A stretch of DNA of 64,000 nt from Polyangium sp. 15x6 (GTDB taxonomy: Bacteria > Myxococcota_A > Polyangia > Polyangiales > Polyangiaceae). Positions 16,516-24,821 of this stretch are shown here, piece after piece. Numbering within the stretch: the stretch's first letter is position 1; every line of letters starts with the position of its first letter. The notes beneath the pieces were generated by a model that worked only from the letters and a program-made list of their open reading frames with translations, did no database searches and had not been told where the DNA came from. The stretch lies in the NCBI RefSeq assembly GCF_029960785.1, contig NZ_JASBQE010000007.1, forward strand, positions 62,001 through 126,000, written 5' to 3'. A program made the translations under genes and the position numbers.

Positions 16516-16618
16516 AGCATCGAATTCGATGCTCGGAAGATCGCGAAGCGATCTTCCCTCGGGGGGTGAATCGACCGGGCTTTGCCCGGGCGAGAGGGGG
16601 ACGCGAGGCGTCCCCCTC
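16515..16618. repeat. Cluster of four adjacent perfect hairpins (REP-like)
   Basis: Four inverted repeats stand nearly back to back. The first is a 20-base palindrome at 16515-16534 (GAGCATCGAA and its complement). The second, GGAAGATCGC-GAA-GCGATCTTCC, is at 16535-16557. The third, CCGGGC-TTT-GCCCGG, is at 16575-16589. The fourth is at 16594-16618, with an 11-base stem GAGGGGGACGC and loop GAG. Three of them have exactly three-base loops. It begins within the last codons and stop of the NtrC-type gene. It looks like a dispersed palindromic element (REP/BIME type) that may also end transcription. Confidence 0.75.
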
Positions 16619-16670
16619 GGGACAGGCACTTGGTCGTGGCAATCAAAAGGCCGCGGCGAGGAGACGGGTC

Positions 16671-17873
16671 ATGAAGTCGAAGACGTACGTTGCTTTGATT
16701 CTTACGGGTGCACTGGGCCTCGGGCTCGGGGCGTGTCGCGCGACGGGGAACAATACGACCGGCATCGGCGGCGAAGGCGGCGAAGGTGGCGCGGGCGCGT
16801 CGGGCGGCGGCGGCGCGGGCGCGTCGGGCGGCATGGGCTCGGGCGGGATGACCACGTCGAGCACGGGCACGCCGGGCAGCTCGTCGTCGAGCGGCACGAT
16901 GTGCACGCCGACGGGCGACGAGAACACCACGGAAGCGTGTAGCGACGGCGTCGACAACGATTGCGACGGCTTCAAGGACTGCAACGACTTCAACTGTGAC
17001 AGCGTCGCGCCGTGCGCGAAGATCCAGGAAGCGTCGAACCCGCTCTGCTCCGACGGGATCGACAATGATAATGACGGAAAAACCGATTGCCAGGAGACGG
17101 CGTGTCAGGCGCTCGCGTTCTGCAAGCGTGAATGGTCGAACGGCCGCTGTTCCGACGGGATCGACAACGACGGCGACGGCAAGAGCGATTGCTTGGACAC
17201 CGATTGCCAGGCCGAGGGCATCGTGGTCTGCACGGGTGACCAGCCGGCGAACCCCATGCCGACGGCGGCCGAGTTCGAGTCGCTCGCGAACGAGGCGTGC
17301 ACGAACGGGCAGAACGAGGACGGCAACAACTTCATCGATTGCAGCGACAATGCCTGCCTCGTGAACCCGGACGTGACGGCGTGCAAGAACCTCGTCAAGG
17401 AGGATTCGAACGTCTTCTGCGCGAACGGGCTCGACGACGACAAGGACGGAGTCTCCGATTGCGAGGATCCGGGCTGTCAGCGCGAGGGCATCGTCGTGTG
17501 CAACGCGAACGTGCCGGCGAGCCCGATGCCGGCGCCGAACGAGTGGACGGCGCTCGCGAACGCGGAGTGCTCGAACGGCGCGTCGGATGACAACAACAAC
17601 TTCATCGATTGCGCGGATTTTGGCTGCTCGCTGAACCCCGACGTCACGATCTGCCCCGAGGCGAACGACGCCGAGTGCTCGGACAACGTCGACAACAACG
17701 CGAACACCTTCGTCGATTGCGCCGACAACTCCTGCAGCCGCAAGCCGAGCATCACCGTCTGCGGCCACGAACTCTCGTTCGCCGAGTGCAGCGACGGTAT
17801 CAGCAACGACGGCAATCCCTTCGTCGATTGCGACGATTTCGCCTGTGCGAGCAGCGGCGCCTGCGTGAAGTGA
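16671..17873 (+). CDS. Asp/Asn/Cys-repeat lipoprotein (surface protein)
   Basis: 400 residues from the ATG at 16671, which has GAGGAG upstream; the same frame runs open further upstream but crosses the hairpin cluster. A lipoprotein signal (VALILTGALGLGLGAC) is followed by a Gly/Ala/Ser linker. Then come at least eight imperfect repeats of the form CSDGIDNDGDGKSDC / CSDGVDNDCDGFKDC / CADFGC. The DNDxDG cores resemble calcium-binding loops, and regularly spaced Cys residues may pair within each repeat. It is likely an exposed outer-membrane stalk or adhesin-like protein. Function and partner unknown. Confidence 0.75.
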   Translation: MKSKTYVALILTGALGLGLGACRATGNNTTGIGGEGGEGGAGASGGGGAGASGGMGSGGMTTSSTGTPGSSSSSGTMCTPTGDENTTEACSDGVDNDCDGFKDCNDFNCDSVAPCAKIQEASNPLCSDGIDNDNDGKTDCQETACQALAFCKREWSNGRCSDGIDNDGDGKSDCLDTDCQAEGIVVCTGDQPANPMPTAAEFESLANEACTNGQNEDGNNFIDCSDNACLVNPDVTACKNLVKEDSNVFCANGLDDDKDGVSDCEDPGCQREGIVVCNANVPASPMPAPNEWTALANAECSNGASDDNNNFIDCADFGCSLNPDVTICPEANDAECSDNVDNNANTFVDCADNSCSRKPSITVCGHELSFAECSDGISNDGNPFVDCDDFACASSGACVK

Positions 17874-17898
17874 CGCTTCGCCCGGGGGGGCGCCTTTC

Positions 17899-19146
17899 CT
17901 AAAAATATCCGTGAATCGTGGTGGCGACGCTCTGGTCGAGGAACTTTCCGACGCCCGGGGCGGGGTGCTGCGTCCAGTGCGCGTATTCCACGAGGAACTG
18001 GAGATGGTCGTTCATGTTGTAGCCGAAGCCCGGCTGATGCATGAACTCCGTGTAGCCGACGTCGCGGTATCGCACGCCGCTCACGTTGTAGCGGGCCACG
18101 AATTTCCAGATGCGCGCCTCGCCGCCGACGAGCAGATAATCGTTCCGTGCCGAGGCGCGGCCGGGGACGGCAGGCGTCGTCGCGGTCGCCGGGACGGGCG
18201 GGATCGGCCAATCCGTGACGCTCTGGCCCATCTGGCGCATGACCTCGCCCCACGCGCTCACCGGGCCGATGTTGACCGTGGCGTCGACGGCGAACCGGAG
18301 CACGTCCCGGTTTTTCCCGGCGAGCGCCGGGATGTCCGCCTGGAAGTATTGCCCCGACGCACCCAGGACGAGCGACGTGTCCTTGTTCCAGTAATAAGCC
18401 GGCTCGGCGCGGACGATGGCGATGTGCCTGCGCCTCGCGCCGGGGATGCTGATCGTGTCGCGCCCGACGTACGAGCCGTTCGTCCGGCCGTCGACGAGGT
18501 AATATTGCCCGAAATACGCGAGGCGCAGGCCCGTCTCCTTGCCCGCGGTGCCCTCGATCGAGATGCCGTAGTTCGGGTCGAGCTTGATGCCGTCGTAGAA
18601 ATGGATGGGACCGAAAAACGAGTTGTCCCAGAAGAGGCCGAAGCGGCTGTACGATTTGCCGACCTTCACCATGACGCGCGGGTGCTTGTAATAGAAATAG
18701 CCTTCCTCGATCCACGCCGGGCCTTCGTAGAACTCGCGCATGCGGGTGTCGCGCACGCTCGCGTTGAAGAAGAGGCCAAAATCGCCGATCGAGGCGTCGA
18801 AATTCAGGTGCGCGACGTGCATCCGGAGGAAGGGCTTCTCCTCGGGAGGCTGGAAGGGCTGGTAGTAGAAGAGCCAGGCGCCGCCGTGGAGCTCGATCTT
18901 CAGCGTCGGTTTCGAGGGCGGCGGCTCTTTCGGCGGCTTCGCGGCGTCCTTCGCCGGGTCCTTCGCCGCGCCTGCGTCCGAGGGCTTCGGCCCGGGGTCG
19001 GGCTTGGCTGCCTTCCGCGTCGGGTCCGCTCCTCGCGGGTCCTCCTGGACACGGCGCGGAGGCGTGGACGTGATGCCCTGTCCCAGGGCAAACGACGGCG
19101 CCGCGAGGAGGCAAGCGGCCCAAACCCATCCGACGATCGCACGCAT
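17899..19146 (-). CDS. Porin-like outer-membrane protein
   Basis: 415 residues from the ATG at 19146 (GGAG ten bases upstream). The signal peptide is GWVWAACLLAAPSFALGQG. A Lys/Pro/Ala-rich periplasmic linker covers about 30-85. The remainder is strand-rich with porin-type repeats (LKIELHGGAWLFYYQPFQP, RVMVKVGKSYSRFGLFWDN, ETGLRLAYFGQYYLVDG, LQFLVEYAHWTQHP). The C-terminus ends in phenylalanine (TTIHGYF), the barrel-assembly signal. It resembles phosphate-selective porin O/P-type proteins, but the specificity is not evident. It converges with the DND-repeat lipoprotein gene, with only 25 bases between them. Confidence 0.75.
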   Translation of the reverse strand: MRAIVGWVWAACLLAAPSFALGQGITSTPPRRVQEDPRGADPTRKAAKPDPGPKPSDAGAAKDPAKDAAKPPKEPPPSKPTLKIELHGGAWLFYYQPFQPPEEKPFLRMHVAHLNFDASIGDFGLFFNASVRDTRMREFYEGPAWIEEGYFYYKHPRVMVKVGKSYSRFGLFWDNSFFGPIHFYDGIKLDPNYGISIEGTAGKETGLRLAYFGQYYLVDGRTNGSYVGRDTISIPGARRRHIAIVRAEPAYYWNKDTSLVLGASGQYFQADIPALAGKNRDVLRFAVDATVNIGPVSAWGEVMRQMGQSVTDWPIPPVPATATTPAVPGRASARNDYLLVGGEARIWKFVARYNVSGVRYRDVGYTEFMHQPGFGYNMNDHLQFLVEYAHWTQHPAPGVGKFLDQSVATTIHGYF

Positions 19147-19257
19147 GCCCGTTCTCCGCTCGCCCTGCACGGACCATCGTACCGGATCGAGGCGCGGCGC
19201 CGAAAAAGTTTCAGGGACTGTGGTGGGGGTCACCTGAAAGGTGTCGTGCACGGACGC

Positions 19258-19286
19258 TTGACAGAGGGCGCAGGATGGGGCAAAAA
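19258..19286 (+). promoter_or_regulatory. tRNA-Cys promoter
   Basis: A perfect TTGACA (19258-19263), a 17-base spacer and a weak -10 CAAAAA (19281-19286). Transcription would begin about 12 bases before the mature tRNA. A strong -35 with a weak -10 is typical of CdnL-dependent stable-RNA promoters. Confidence 0.5.
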
Positions 19287-19304
19287 CGCGCCCCTACCAG
19301 CCGC

Positions 19305-19379
19305 GGTGAGGTAGCCAAGCGGTTAGGCAACGGTTTGCAAAACCGTCATACGCGGGTTCGAATCCCGTCCTCACCTCCA
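19305..19379 (+). tRNA. tRNA-Cys (anticodon GCA)
   Basis: The acceptor stem GGTGAGG (19305-19311) pairs with CCTCACC (19369-19375). The anticodon loop TTTGCAAAA sits in the CGGTT...AACCG stem region, and the T-arm GGGTTCGAATCCC is canonical. Discriminator T and CCA are encoded (19376-19379). All four arms fold. Confidence 0.97.
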
Positions 19380-19394
19380 GAAACTGCTTCTTTC

Positions 19395-19412
19395 GGCCGG
19401 GATCTCCCGGCC
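19395..19412. terminator. Hairpin after tRNA-Cys
   Basis: GGCCGGGA (19395-19402) pairs with TCCCGGCC (19405-19412). It lies 16 bases after the tRNA CCA and just before the stop of the convergent gene. There is no T-tract on either side. Confidence 0.45.
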
Positions 19413-19415
19413 TGA

Positions 19416-20189
19416 TCACCAGCCGTCGTGATCGGCGCGGCACGAAAGGGCGTCGACGAGAGCCTCGACGACCGCGAGCTCACTCGCCCGGATGCGCGGC
19501 GCCTTGCGGCCGAGCTCGATGGACGCAGCAAGGCGGCCGCCCGCGAGCACGGGGACCATCCACGCCGCCTCGCACGAGACGCCAAGAGTCAGGAGCCGAT
19601 CCCGGACCGCCTGCCCCGCGGGGCCCGGCGAGGGCTCGGCGACGACCGTGTTGCCCTCCGCCGCCGCCGCGAGCGCCGGATCCACGAGGCTCGTGCGCTC
19701 GCCGATCATGTCGCGCGCGAAGGGGCCGTGCGCGTACAGGACGACCGCTCCGTCGGGACGCACCACGTGCACGAGCCCGGCGTCGGCACACGTGCGCACG
19801 ACGGCCGCGTTGAACAGGAGGAGCAGCGCGTCGTCGAGGTCCGCGGCGCCCGCGAGGGCGTCCTGCGGCATCACCTCGTCCGGAAAGACGGGCCGACCCG
19901 GCAGCGTGACGTCATCCCCCAGGCTGCCCGGGATGGTCGCCGCGGGGCGAGGATGGTAGGGCGGCGTGGGCGCCGCAGAGTCGACCGAGATCACCGCGAG
20001 CTCCGAGAGAGGTCGCCACACCTTCCACGCCTCGTGACGAACGTAGCTCTCCAGCGGCACCTTTCCCGCCTCGAGGCCCCGCGCGATGAGCTCGATGCCG
20101 ACAGGACCGACCGCCGTCGCCCCATCGGAGACGTACCATCGGTCGACGACGCCCGCGCTGGGTTCGGTGAGCAGCTTGATGGATCGCAT
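19416..20189 (-). CDS. GYF_2-like and GAF-like domain protein
   Basis: 257 residues from the ATG at 20189. Residues about 18-65 (RWYVSDGATAVGPVGIELI ... HEAWKVWRPLSEL) match the GYF_2/DUF4339 type found in myxobacterial regulatory proteins, where it probably binds peptide. The C-terminal half (DALLLLFNAAVVRTCADAG ... SCEAAWMVPVLAGGRLAASI) looks like a GAF fold. No catalytic motif is seen. The start fits a promoter at 20230-20257, which would give a leader of about 34 bases; the longer frame to 20249 would begin upstream of that transcript. Divergent from cobA-hemD. Confidence 0.7.
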   Translation of the reverse strand: MRSIKLLTEPSAGVVDRWYVSDGATAVGPVGIELIARGLEAGKVPLESYVRHEAWKVWRPLSELAVISVDSAAPTPPYHPRPAATIPGSLGDDVTLPGRPVFPDEVMPQDALAGAADLDDALLLLFNAAVVRTCADAGLVHVVRPDGAVVLYAHGPFARDMIGERTSLVDPALAAAAEGNTVVAEPSPGPAGQAVRDRLLTLGVSCEAAWMVPVLAGGRLAASIELGRKAPRIRASELAVVEALVDALSCRADHDGW

Positions 20190-20229
20190 ACAGCAGAGAT
20201 CCCCAACGAGGAAGGGATGTGATGGGCGG

Positions 20230-20257
20230 AATCTAGGCGAATTGCGCATTGTGTCAA
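20230..20257 (-). promoter_or_regulatory. Sigma70-type promoter of the GYF/GAF-like gene
   Basis: Minus-strand TTGACA (20257-20252, 6/6), a 16-base spacer and TAGATT (20235-20230, 4/6). It supports translation from 20189 rather than from the upstream in-frame codon at 20249. Confidence 0.55.
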
Positions 20258-20299
20258 GGATGTGGCAATCGGGTGAAGAGGAAAGTGGTTGCGGGGATC

Positions 20300-21910
20300 A
20301 TGAAAAATCGGTCGGAAGGCGAAGAAAGCGGGGATTTTACGCGATCCGCGGCACGGGCTGCCGCGTCAGGGACGGTGTACCTCGTAGGCGGAGGCCCCGG
20401 TGATCCTGGACTTTTGACCGAACGTGGGGCCGAGCTTCTATCGAGCGCGGAGGTGGTGCTGCACGATGAGCTCATTCATCCGGCCTTGCTTTCGCGCGTG
20501 CGGCCCGACGCGGTCGTGATGCCCGTGGGCAAGCGAGGCTCGGATCGCGCCTCGAAGCAGGCGAAGCAGGAGGCGATCGAGGCGGAGCTCGTGCGGCTCG
20601 GGCGCGCAGGGAAGAGCGTGGTGAGGCTGAAAGGCGGCGATCCGTACCTGTTCGGCCGAGGCTCGGAGGAGGTGGAGGCGCTCGCGCGCGCGGGCGTGCC
20701 GTTCGAGGTGGTGCCCGGCGTGTGCTCGCCGCTCGGGGCGACGGCGTACGCGGGGTTTTCCCTGACGCACCGGGATCTCGCGTCGAGCGTGACGATCGTG
20801 AGCGGGACGATGCGATCGGGCACGGGATACGACTGGTCGGAGCTCGCCAGCGTGAAAGGCACGATTTGCGTGCTGATGGGGATGCACAACCTGGAGGAGG
20901 TCGTGGCGGGGCTCGTCGGGCCCGCGAAGCGCGCGCCGGAGACGCCGGCGGCGGTGATCCAGTGGGGGACGCGGGCGGAGCAGCGGGTCGTGACGGGGAC
21001 GGTCGCGGAGATCGCGGCGAAGGCGCGTGCGGAGGGGCTCGGGAGCCCGGGGATCTTGCTCGTGGGAGCGGTGGCCGCGCGGCGGGAGGCGCTGCGCTGG
21101 TTCGATACGCGGCCGCTGTTCGGCAAGCGCGTGGCATTGCTCCGGCCGCGGGGTCAAGCGCAATCGGTGGCGAAGCGGCTCAGGCAGCGAGGAGCCGAGC
21201 CCTACGTGTGGCCGGCGATCGAGATCGGTCCGCCGCCGGATCCGTCCGCGGTTTCGGCGCTCGTTTCGGAGCTCGGCGCCTGGGACGTGGTGGCCTTCAC
21301 CAGCGAGAATGGCGTGGAGCGGCTCTTTGCGGCGCTCGCGGAGAAGGGCCTCGACGCGCGGGCTTTGGGCCGCGCGAAGGTGGCGGCGATCGGGACGGGG
21401 ACGTCGGCGGCGCTGCTTTCCCGGGGAATTCGCGCGGACATCATGCCCAAGGATTTTCGCGGGGAGGGATTGGCGGCCGCGATCCTGGCGGACGAGGAAA
21501 TACGGAGTCGTTTGTCCGAAAAGAAGATTGTGCGTGTCGTGATCCCGCGCGCGCTCGTGGCGCGGGAGGCGCTGCCCGAAATGTTGCGGGCAGCAGGCTG
21601 CGAGGTGCGGGTCGTGCCGGTGTACGAGACGCGAAAAGCCGGGCCCGAGCGGACGGCGGAGCTCGTGCAGAGGTTCGAGGAGAAATCGATCGACGTGGTG
21701 CTGCTCTCGGCGACGAGCACGGTGGAAGGGCTCGTGGCGGCGCTCGGGGCGCGGGCAGGCGCGCTGCTCGCGGGCGTGACGGTGGCGAGCATTGGCGAGA
21801 TCACGACGGAGAGCGCGCGGGCACGGGGAATCGAGGTCGCCGTGACGGCGGAGACGAGCACGATGGAGGGGCTCGTGGAGGCGGTGGAGAGGTATTTCGC
21901 GCGGAAATGA
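20300..21910 (+). CDS. cobA-hemD: Uroporphyrinogen-III C-methyltransferase / uroporphyrinogen-III synthase fusion
   Basis: 536 residues from the ATG at 20300. The first ~265 residues are a CobA/SUMT domain: VYLVGGGPGDPGLLT, VRLKGGDPYLFGRGSEE, VPGVCSPLGATAYAGFSLTHR. It methylates uroporphyrinogen III at C2 and C7 to precorrin-2 (siroheme and cobalamin branch). The rest (from FGKRVALLRPRGQAQSVAKR to the end) is a HemD domain that closes hydroxymethylbilane to uroporphyrinogen III, with VVAFTSENGVERLF and VDVVLLSATSTVEGL. The fusion is known in several phyla, including deltaproteobacteria. The ~23-residue N-terminal extension is unconserved. It converges with the LysR gene, with stops 9 bases apart. 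Confidence 0.92.
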   Translation: MKNRSEGEESGDFTRSAARAAASGTVYLVGGGPGDPGLLTERGAELLSSAEVVLHDELIHPALLSRVRPDAVVMPVGKRGSDRASKQAKQEAIEAELVRLGRAGKSVVRLKGGDPYLFGRGSEEVEALARAGVPFEVVPGVCSPLGATAYAGFSLTHRDLASSVTIVSGTMRSGTGYDWSELASVKGTICVLMGMHNLEEVVAGLVGPAKRAPETPAAVIQWGTRAEQRVVTGTVAEIAAKARAEGLGSPGILLVGAVAARREALRWFDTRPLFGKRVALLRPRGQAQSVAKRLRQRGAEPYVWPAIEIGPPPDPSAVSALVSELGAWDVVAFTSENGVERLFAALAEKGLDARALGRAKVAAIGTGTSAALLSRGIRADIMPKDFRGEGLAAAILADEEIRSRLSEKKIVRVVIPRALVAREALPEMLRAAGCEVRVVPVYETRKAGPERTAELVQRFEEKSIDVVLLSATSTVEGLVAALGARAGALLAGVTVASIGEITTESARARGIEVAVTAETSTMEGLVEAVERYFARK

Positions 21911-21919
21911 AAGGCGGGC

Positions 21920-22819
21920 TCAGCCGAAGATGTGTTTGCGCGCGGCGCTGGCGACTGCGTTTGTCGCCGGGTTTTTGATTTTTCGTTCGCCGGTGATCGC
22001 GTAAAAGCGCTCCTTCACGGCTTCCGTGTGGCCGACGACACGCAGGTCGTACTGATTCTGGATCTCTTTTTCGATCACCGAAGGCGCGACGAGCACGCCC
22101 GCGCCGGCCTGGCCGAAGACCTTGAGCAGCGCGCTGTCGTCGAACTCGCCCACGACGCGTGGCCGGACTCGTTCGGATTCGAACCATTGCTCGAGCGAGC
22201 GCCGGAGCGTGGTGCCCTCGGCAGGCAGGAGGAACGGCGCGCCGTCGAGCAGGCCCGGGAACGGGCGTCGCGTGTCGAGCGCGATCGAGGGCGCGGCGAA
22301 GAAGCTGATCCCGCATTCGCCGAGCAAATGGCTGTACGCCTTGATCTTCATGCCGGAGCTGAGCGGGGCGTCGGTGATCACCATGTCGAGGTTGTGGAGG
22401 GCGAGCTCCGCGATCAGCCGTTCGGCCTTGTCTTCGCGACAAACCATACGCACGGGCTCTTCGAGGTCGAGGGCCGGTTCGAGCAGGCGGTGCGCGATGA
22501 GCTTGGGCAGGACGTCCGCGATGCCCACCACGAACCGGAGCGGCCTGCCGGTCGGTCGGCCTTTGACCGTGTCGAGCAGCTCGCGGCCGAGCGAGAAGAT
22601 GTCGTCGGCATAACGATAAACGACGCGCCCGACCTCGGTGAGGACGAGGTGCCGGCCGCTGCGAGCGAAGAGCTTTTCCCCGAGCGCCTCCTCGAGGGCG
22701 CGAATCTGTCCGCTGATGGTGGGCTGGGCGAGCCGTAGCTCCTGGCTCGCCCTCGCGATGCTGCCCTCTCGCGCGACGACCCAGAAATAAAGGAGGTGAT
22801 GATAGTTGAGCCACTCCAC
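21920..22819 (-). CDS. LysR-family regulator, NhaR type
   Basis: 299 residues from a GTG at 22819 (VEWLNYHHLLYFWVVAREGS); no ATG or clear SD exists nearby, so the start rests on similarity of this N-terminus to NhaR proteins. Residues 5-65 are the winged helix-turn-helix (ASQELRLAQPTISGQIRALE). The effector-binding domain follows (FVVGIADVLPKLIAHRLLEP, LDMVITDAPLSSG, PFLLPAEGTTLRRSLEQWF). NhaR in enterobacteria activates a sodium/proton antiporter, but no antiporter gene is near. The targets here are unknown. Confidence 0.85.
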   Translation of the reverse strand: MEWLNYHHLLYFWVVAREGSIARASQELRLAQPTISGQIRALEEALGEKLFARSGRHLVLTEVGRVVYRYADDIFSLGRELLDTVKGRPTGRPLRFVVGIADVLPKLIAHRLLEPALDLEEPVRMVCREDKAERLIAELALHNLDMVITDAPLSSGMKIKAYSHLLGECGISFFAAPSIALDTRRPFPGLLDGAPFLLPAEGTTLRRSLEQWFESERVRPRVVGEFDDSALLKVFGQAGAGVLVAPSVIEKEIQNQYDLRVVGHTEAVKERFYAITGERKIKNPATNAVASAARKHIFG

Positions 22820-22901
22820 AGTGGCCGCAGCATACCATCGTTTTTCCCGATGTCTCCGCCACGATCCCTCGGTTTTTAGGGCAGCTGACCTCGCTTTGGC
22901 T

Positions 22902-24299
22902 TCAGGAAATGCGGATCGGATTCGCAAGGAGCCACAAGCGCTCGCGGATGTACGACGCGCCGGTGTCGCCGACGTGCGGGCGGAGGTGGGTCGGGAGGAT
23001 GCGGACCTCGACGCGATACGCGCCGGGCGGCGCATTCTCGAGGCGGATCGCGTCGCCCTCGGCCGCGATCGTGGTGCCGGACGCGTCGATGCGCAGCAGG
23101 CGCATGGAAATCGTCGGTGCGTCGACGGCGGGATCGAGGTTATGAACCTTGGGAGCGTGGGCCACGATTGTCGCGCCGGCGGAGGCCTCCCCACCCATTT
23201 CGACGACGGTACCGTTTGTCTCGGCATGAAAATCGAATCCGGACGGCGTGCCGAGGATCTCGAACGCGACGTAGCTGCGGCCGGCAGCGAGGGCGGTCTT
23301 GACGGAGGTCGGGGTGATCGGGCCGTCGACGAGCGCGATGTTCGAGAACCACCGCATGAGGCGGCGGTAGCTGTCGCCACGCTCGCCGTCGCGGAGCACG
23401 CCCGAAAAGCTATTTTCGTGGACGTCGGTGCCCGCGATGCCCGTGACGTGGCGCGTTCGGAGCAAGGCGTCCCAGCGCTGTCCGTAGATGGGTAGCTCTT
23501 CGAAGAAGCCAAGGAAGGCGAGGTCGGGCTGCGGGCCGTCCTCGTCCTGGCGCGTGAACGGGAGGATGGAGGTGCCCCCGCCATAGGCTTCGAGGCCGAG
23601 GTAGTCGCGGCGAATGTCAGGGTCGATCGCCGCGTGGACGTTGTAGACCTCGATGCCGTCGTACGGCATCGAAGCGAGCCACTCGGGCGTGCGGGACTCG
23701 GTGTGCGCGATGAAGACGAGGGCGCCGGCTTCGTGCATCGCATCGACGGTGGTCGCGGTCTCGCCCTCGTAGGTGGCGCGGCGCGTGGCCGGGTCGCCGG
23801 GGAGGTGGCGTTCGAGGCCGACGGACATGAAGGTGTTCTCGTTGCCCGCCGTGACGAGGACGCGGCGGCCGTCGCCGCACGCGACGAAGTTGCCGATGGG
23901 CGCGCCGTCCGCGCCGAGGACGGGTTCGTCGCCGGGCTGGATGAAGAGCAACGAGGGGAAGTCGGCGTCCGCCATGTGAGCGGCGTGGTCCGTGAGGAAG
24001 ACAAAATCCTCGGCGGCGTCGCACATGCCACGGCGGAGGTTCGCGACGCAGTCGGCTCGAGGTGCGCCGCTGTCGTCGAGGCCTTTGCCGTCGCACGCGT
24101 CGTGCGAGTAGGGCGAGTGGCTGTGGATGATGCCGCGCGCCTGCGTGAAGCCACGCACGGGGCCGAGCGCGACGTCGCTCGGTGTGGCGAGTTTGTCCCA
24201 GGCGCGCGGCGTGGGTTTGGCGGAGGGGGTTACGTCCTCGCTAGAGCAAGCGAGGGCGAGGAGCGCGAGCGGTGCCGCGAGGAGCGAGAGGCGATGCAT
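22902..24299 (-). CDS. PHP-domain metal-dependent hydrolase-like lipoprotein
   Basis: 465 residues. The signal MHRLSLLAAPLALLALAC has a lipobox at LAC. The PHP fold is shown by GIIHSHSPYSHDACD (HSH at 59-61), FLTDHAAHM, LVFIAHTESRTPEW and GIAGTDVHENSFSGV, which supply the usual His/Asp metal ligands. A C-terminal beta-rich domain follows. The predicted role is a phosphoesterase-like enzyme attached to an envelope membrane; the substrate is unknown. It is immediately downstream of folB on the same strand (36-base gap). Confidence 0.8.
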   Translation of the reverse strand: MHRLSLLAAPLALLALACSSEDVTPSAKPTPRAWDKLATPSDVALGPVRGFTQARGIIHSHSPYSHDACDGKGLDDSGAPRADCVANLRRGMCDAAEDFVFLTDHAAHMADADFPSLLFIQPGDEPVLGADGAPIGNFVACGDGRRVLVTAGNENTFMSVGLERHLPGDPATRRATYEGETATTVDAMHEAGALVFIAHTESRTPEWLASMPYDGIEVYNVHAAIDPDIRRDYLGLEAYGGGTSILPFTRQDEDGPQPDLAFLGFFEELPIYGQRWDALLRTRHVTGIAGTDVHENSFSGVLRDGERGDSYRRLMRWFSNIALVDGPITPTSVKTALAAGRSYVAFEILGTPSGFDFHAETNGTVVEMGGEASAGATIVAHAPKVHNLDPAVDAPTISMRLLRIDASGTTIAAEGDAIRLENAPPGAYRVEVRILPTHLRPHVGDTGASYIRERLWLLANPIRIS

Positions 24300-24335
24300 G
24301 GCCCATGATAGGCCGCTCGCTCGTCTGCGGGATGG

Positions 24336-24713
24336 CTACGCGGGGCGGTTCGCCGAGAGCTCGACCGAGACCGCGTCGACCGACACCGACGTGGGCGGGC
24401 CGAACTTCTTGACCTGCACGGTGACGGCGACCGCAGGCGTGTCGGCGAGGATGCGCGTGATGAGCCGCTCAGCGAGGATTTCGAGCAGCTTGTACGAAGC
24501 ACGCGTGCCCTCGTCGACGACGAGGTTCGCGAGGCCGTCGTAGTCGAAGACCTTCGCGAGGCTGTCCGTCCGGGGCAGACTCGTGACGGGCAACGAGACC
24601 TCGACATGGACGACGAAGTCCTGCGGCAATCCGCGTTCGGCCCGCGAGACACCATGGCGCGCGCGGAACCGGATCCCTTCGAGTCGAATCCGGTAGCTCT
24701 GGGCGATCGACAT
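24336..24713 (-). CDS. folB: Dihydroneopterin aldolase
   Basis: 125 residues from the ATG at 24713. It matches FolB throughout: IRLEGIRFRARHGVSRAERG at the N-terminus, LAKVFDYDGLANLVVDEG, YKLLEILAERLITRIL with the catalytic-region Glu, and VQVKKFGPP with the conserved Lys near the C-terminus. It cleaves dihydroneopterin to 6-hydroxymethyl-dihydropterin in folate synthesis. No other folate gene is adjacent. The length is typical (about 120). Confidence 0.9.
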   Translation of the reverse strand: MSIAQSYRIRLEGIRFRARHGVSRAERGLPQDFVVHVEVSLPVTSLPRTDSLAKVFDYDGLANLVVDEGTRASYKLLEILAERLITRILADTPAVAVTVQVKKFGPPTSVSVDAVSVELSANRPA

Positions 24714-24821
24714 CGCGGTCGGGCGATAGCACGCCCGACCGCGACCGAGCACGCGAAAAGAAAAGACGCGCGGGGGCTCCGCGCGGACGAGCCGAGCTAC
24801 GCCGCCGAACCCCCGAGCGGG

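Noticed and set aside
22166..22190. tRNA T-arm-like GGATTCGAACC sequence
   Set aside because: It lies inside the LysR coding region and no acceptor, D- or anticodon arms can be built around it.
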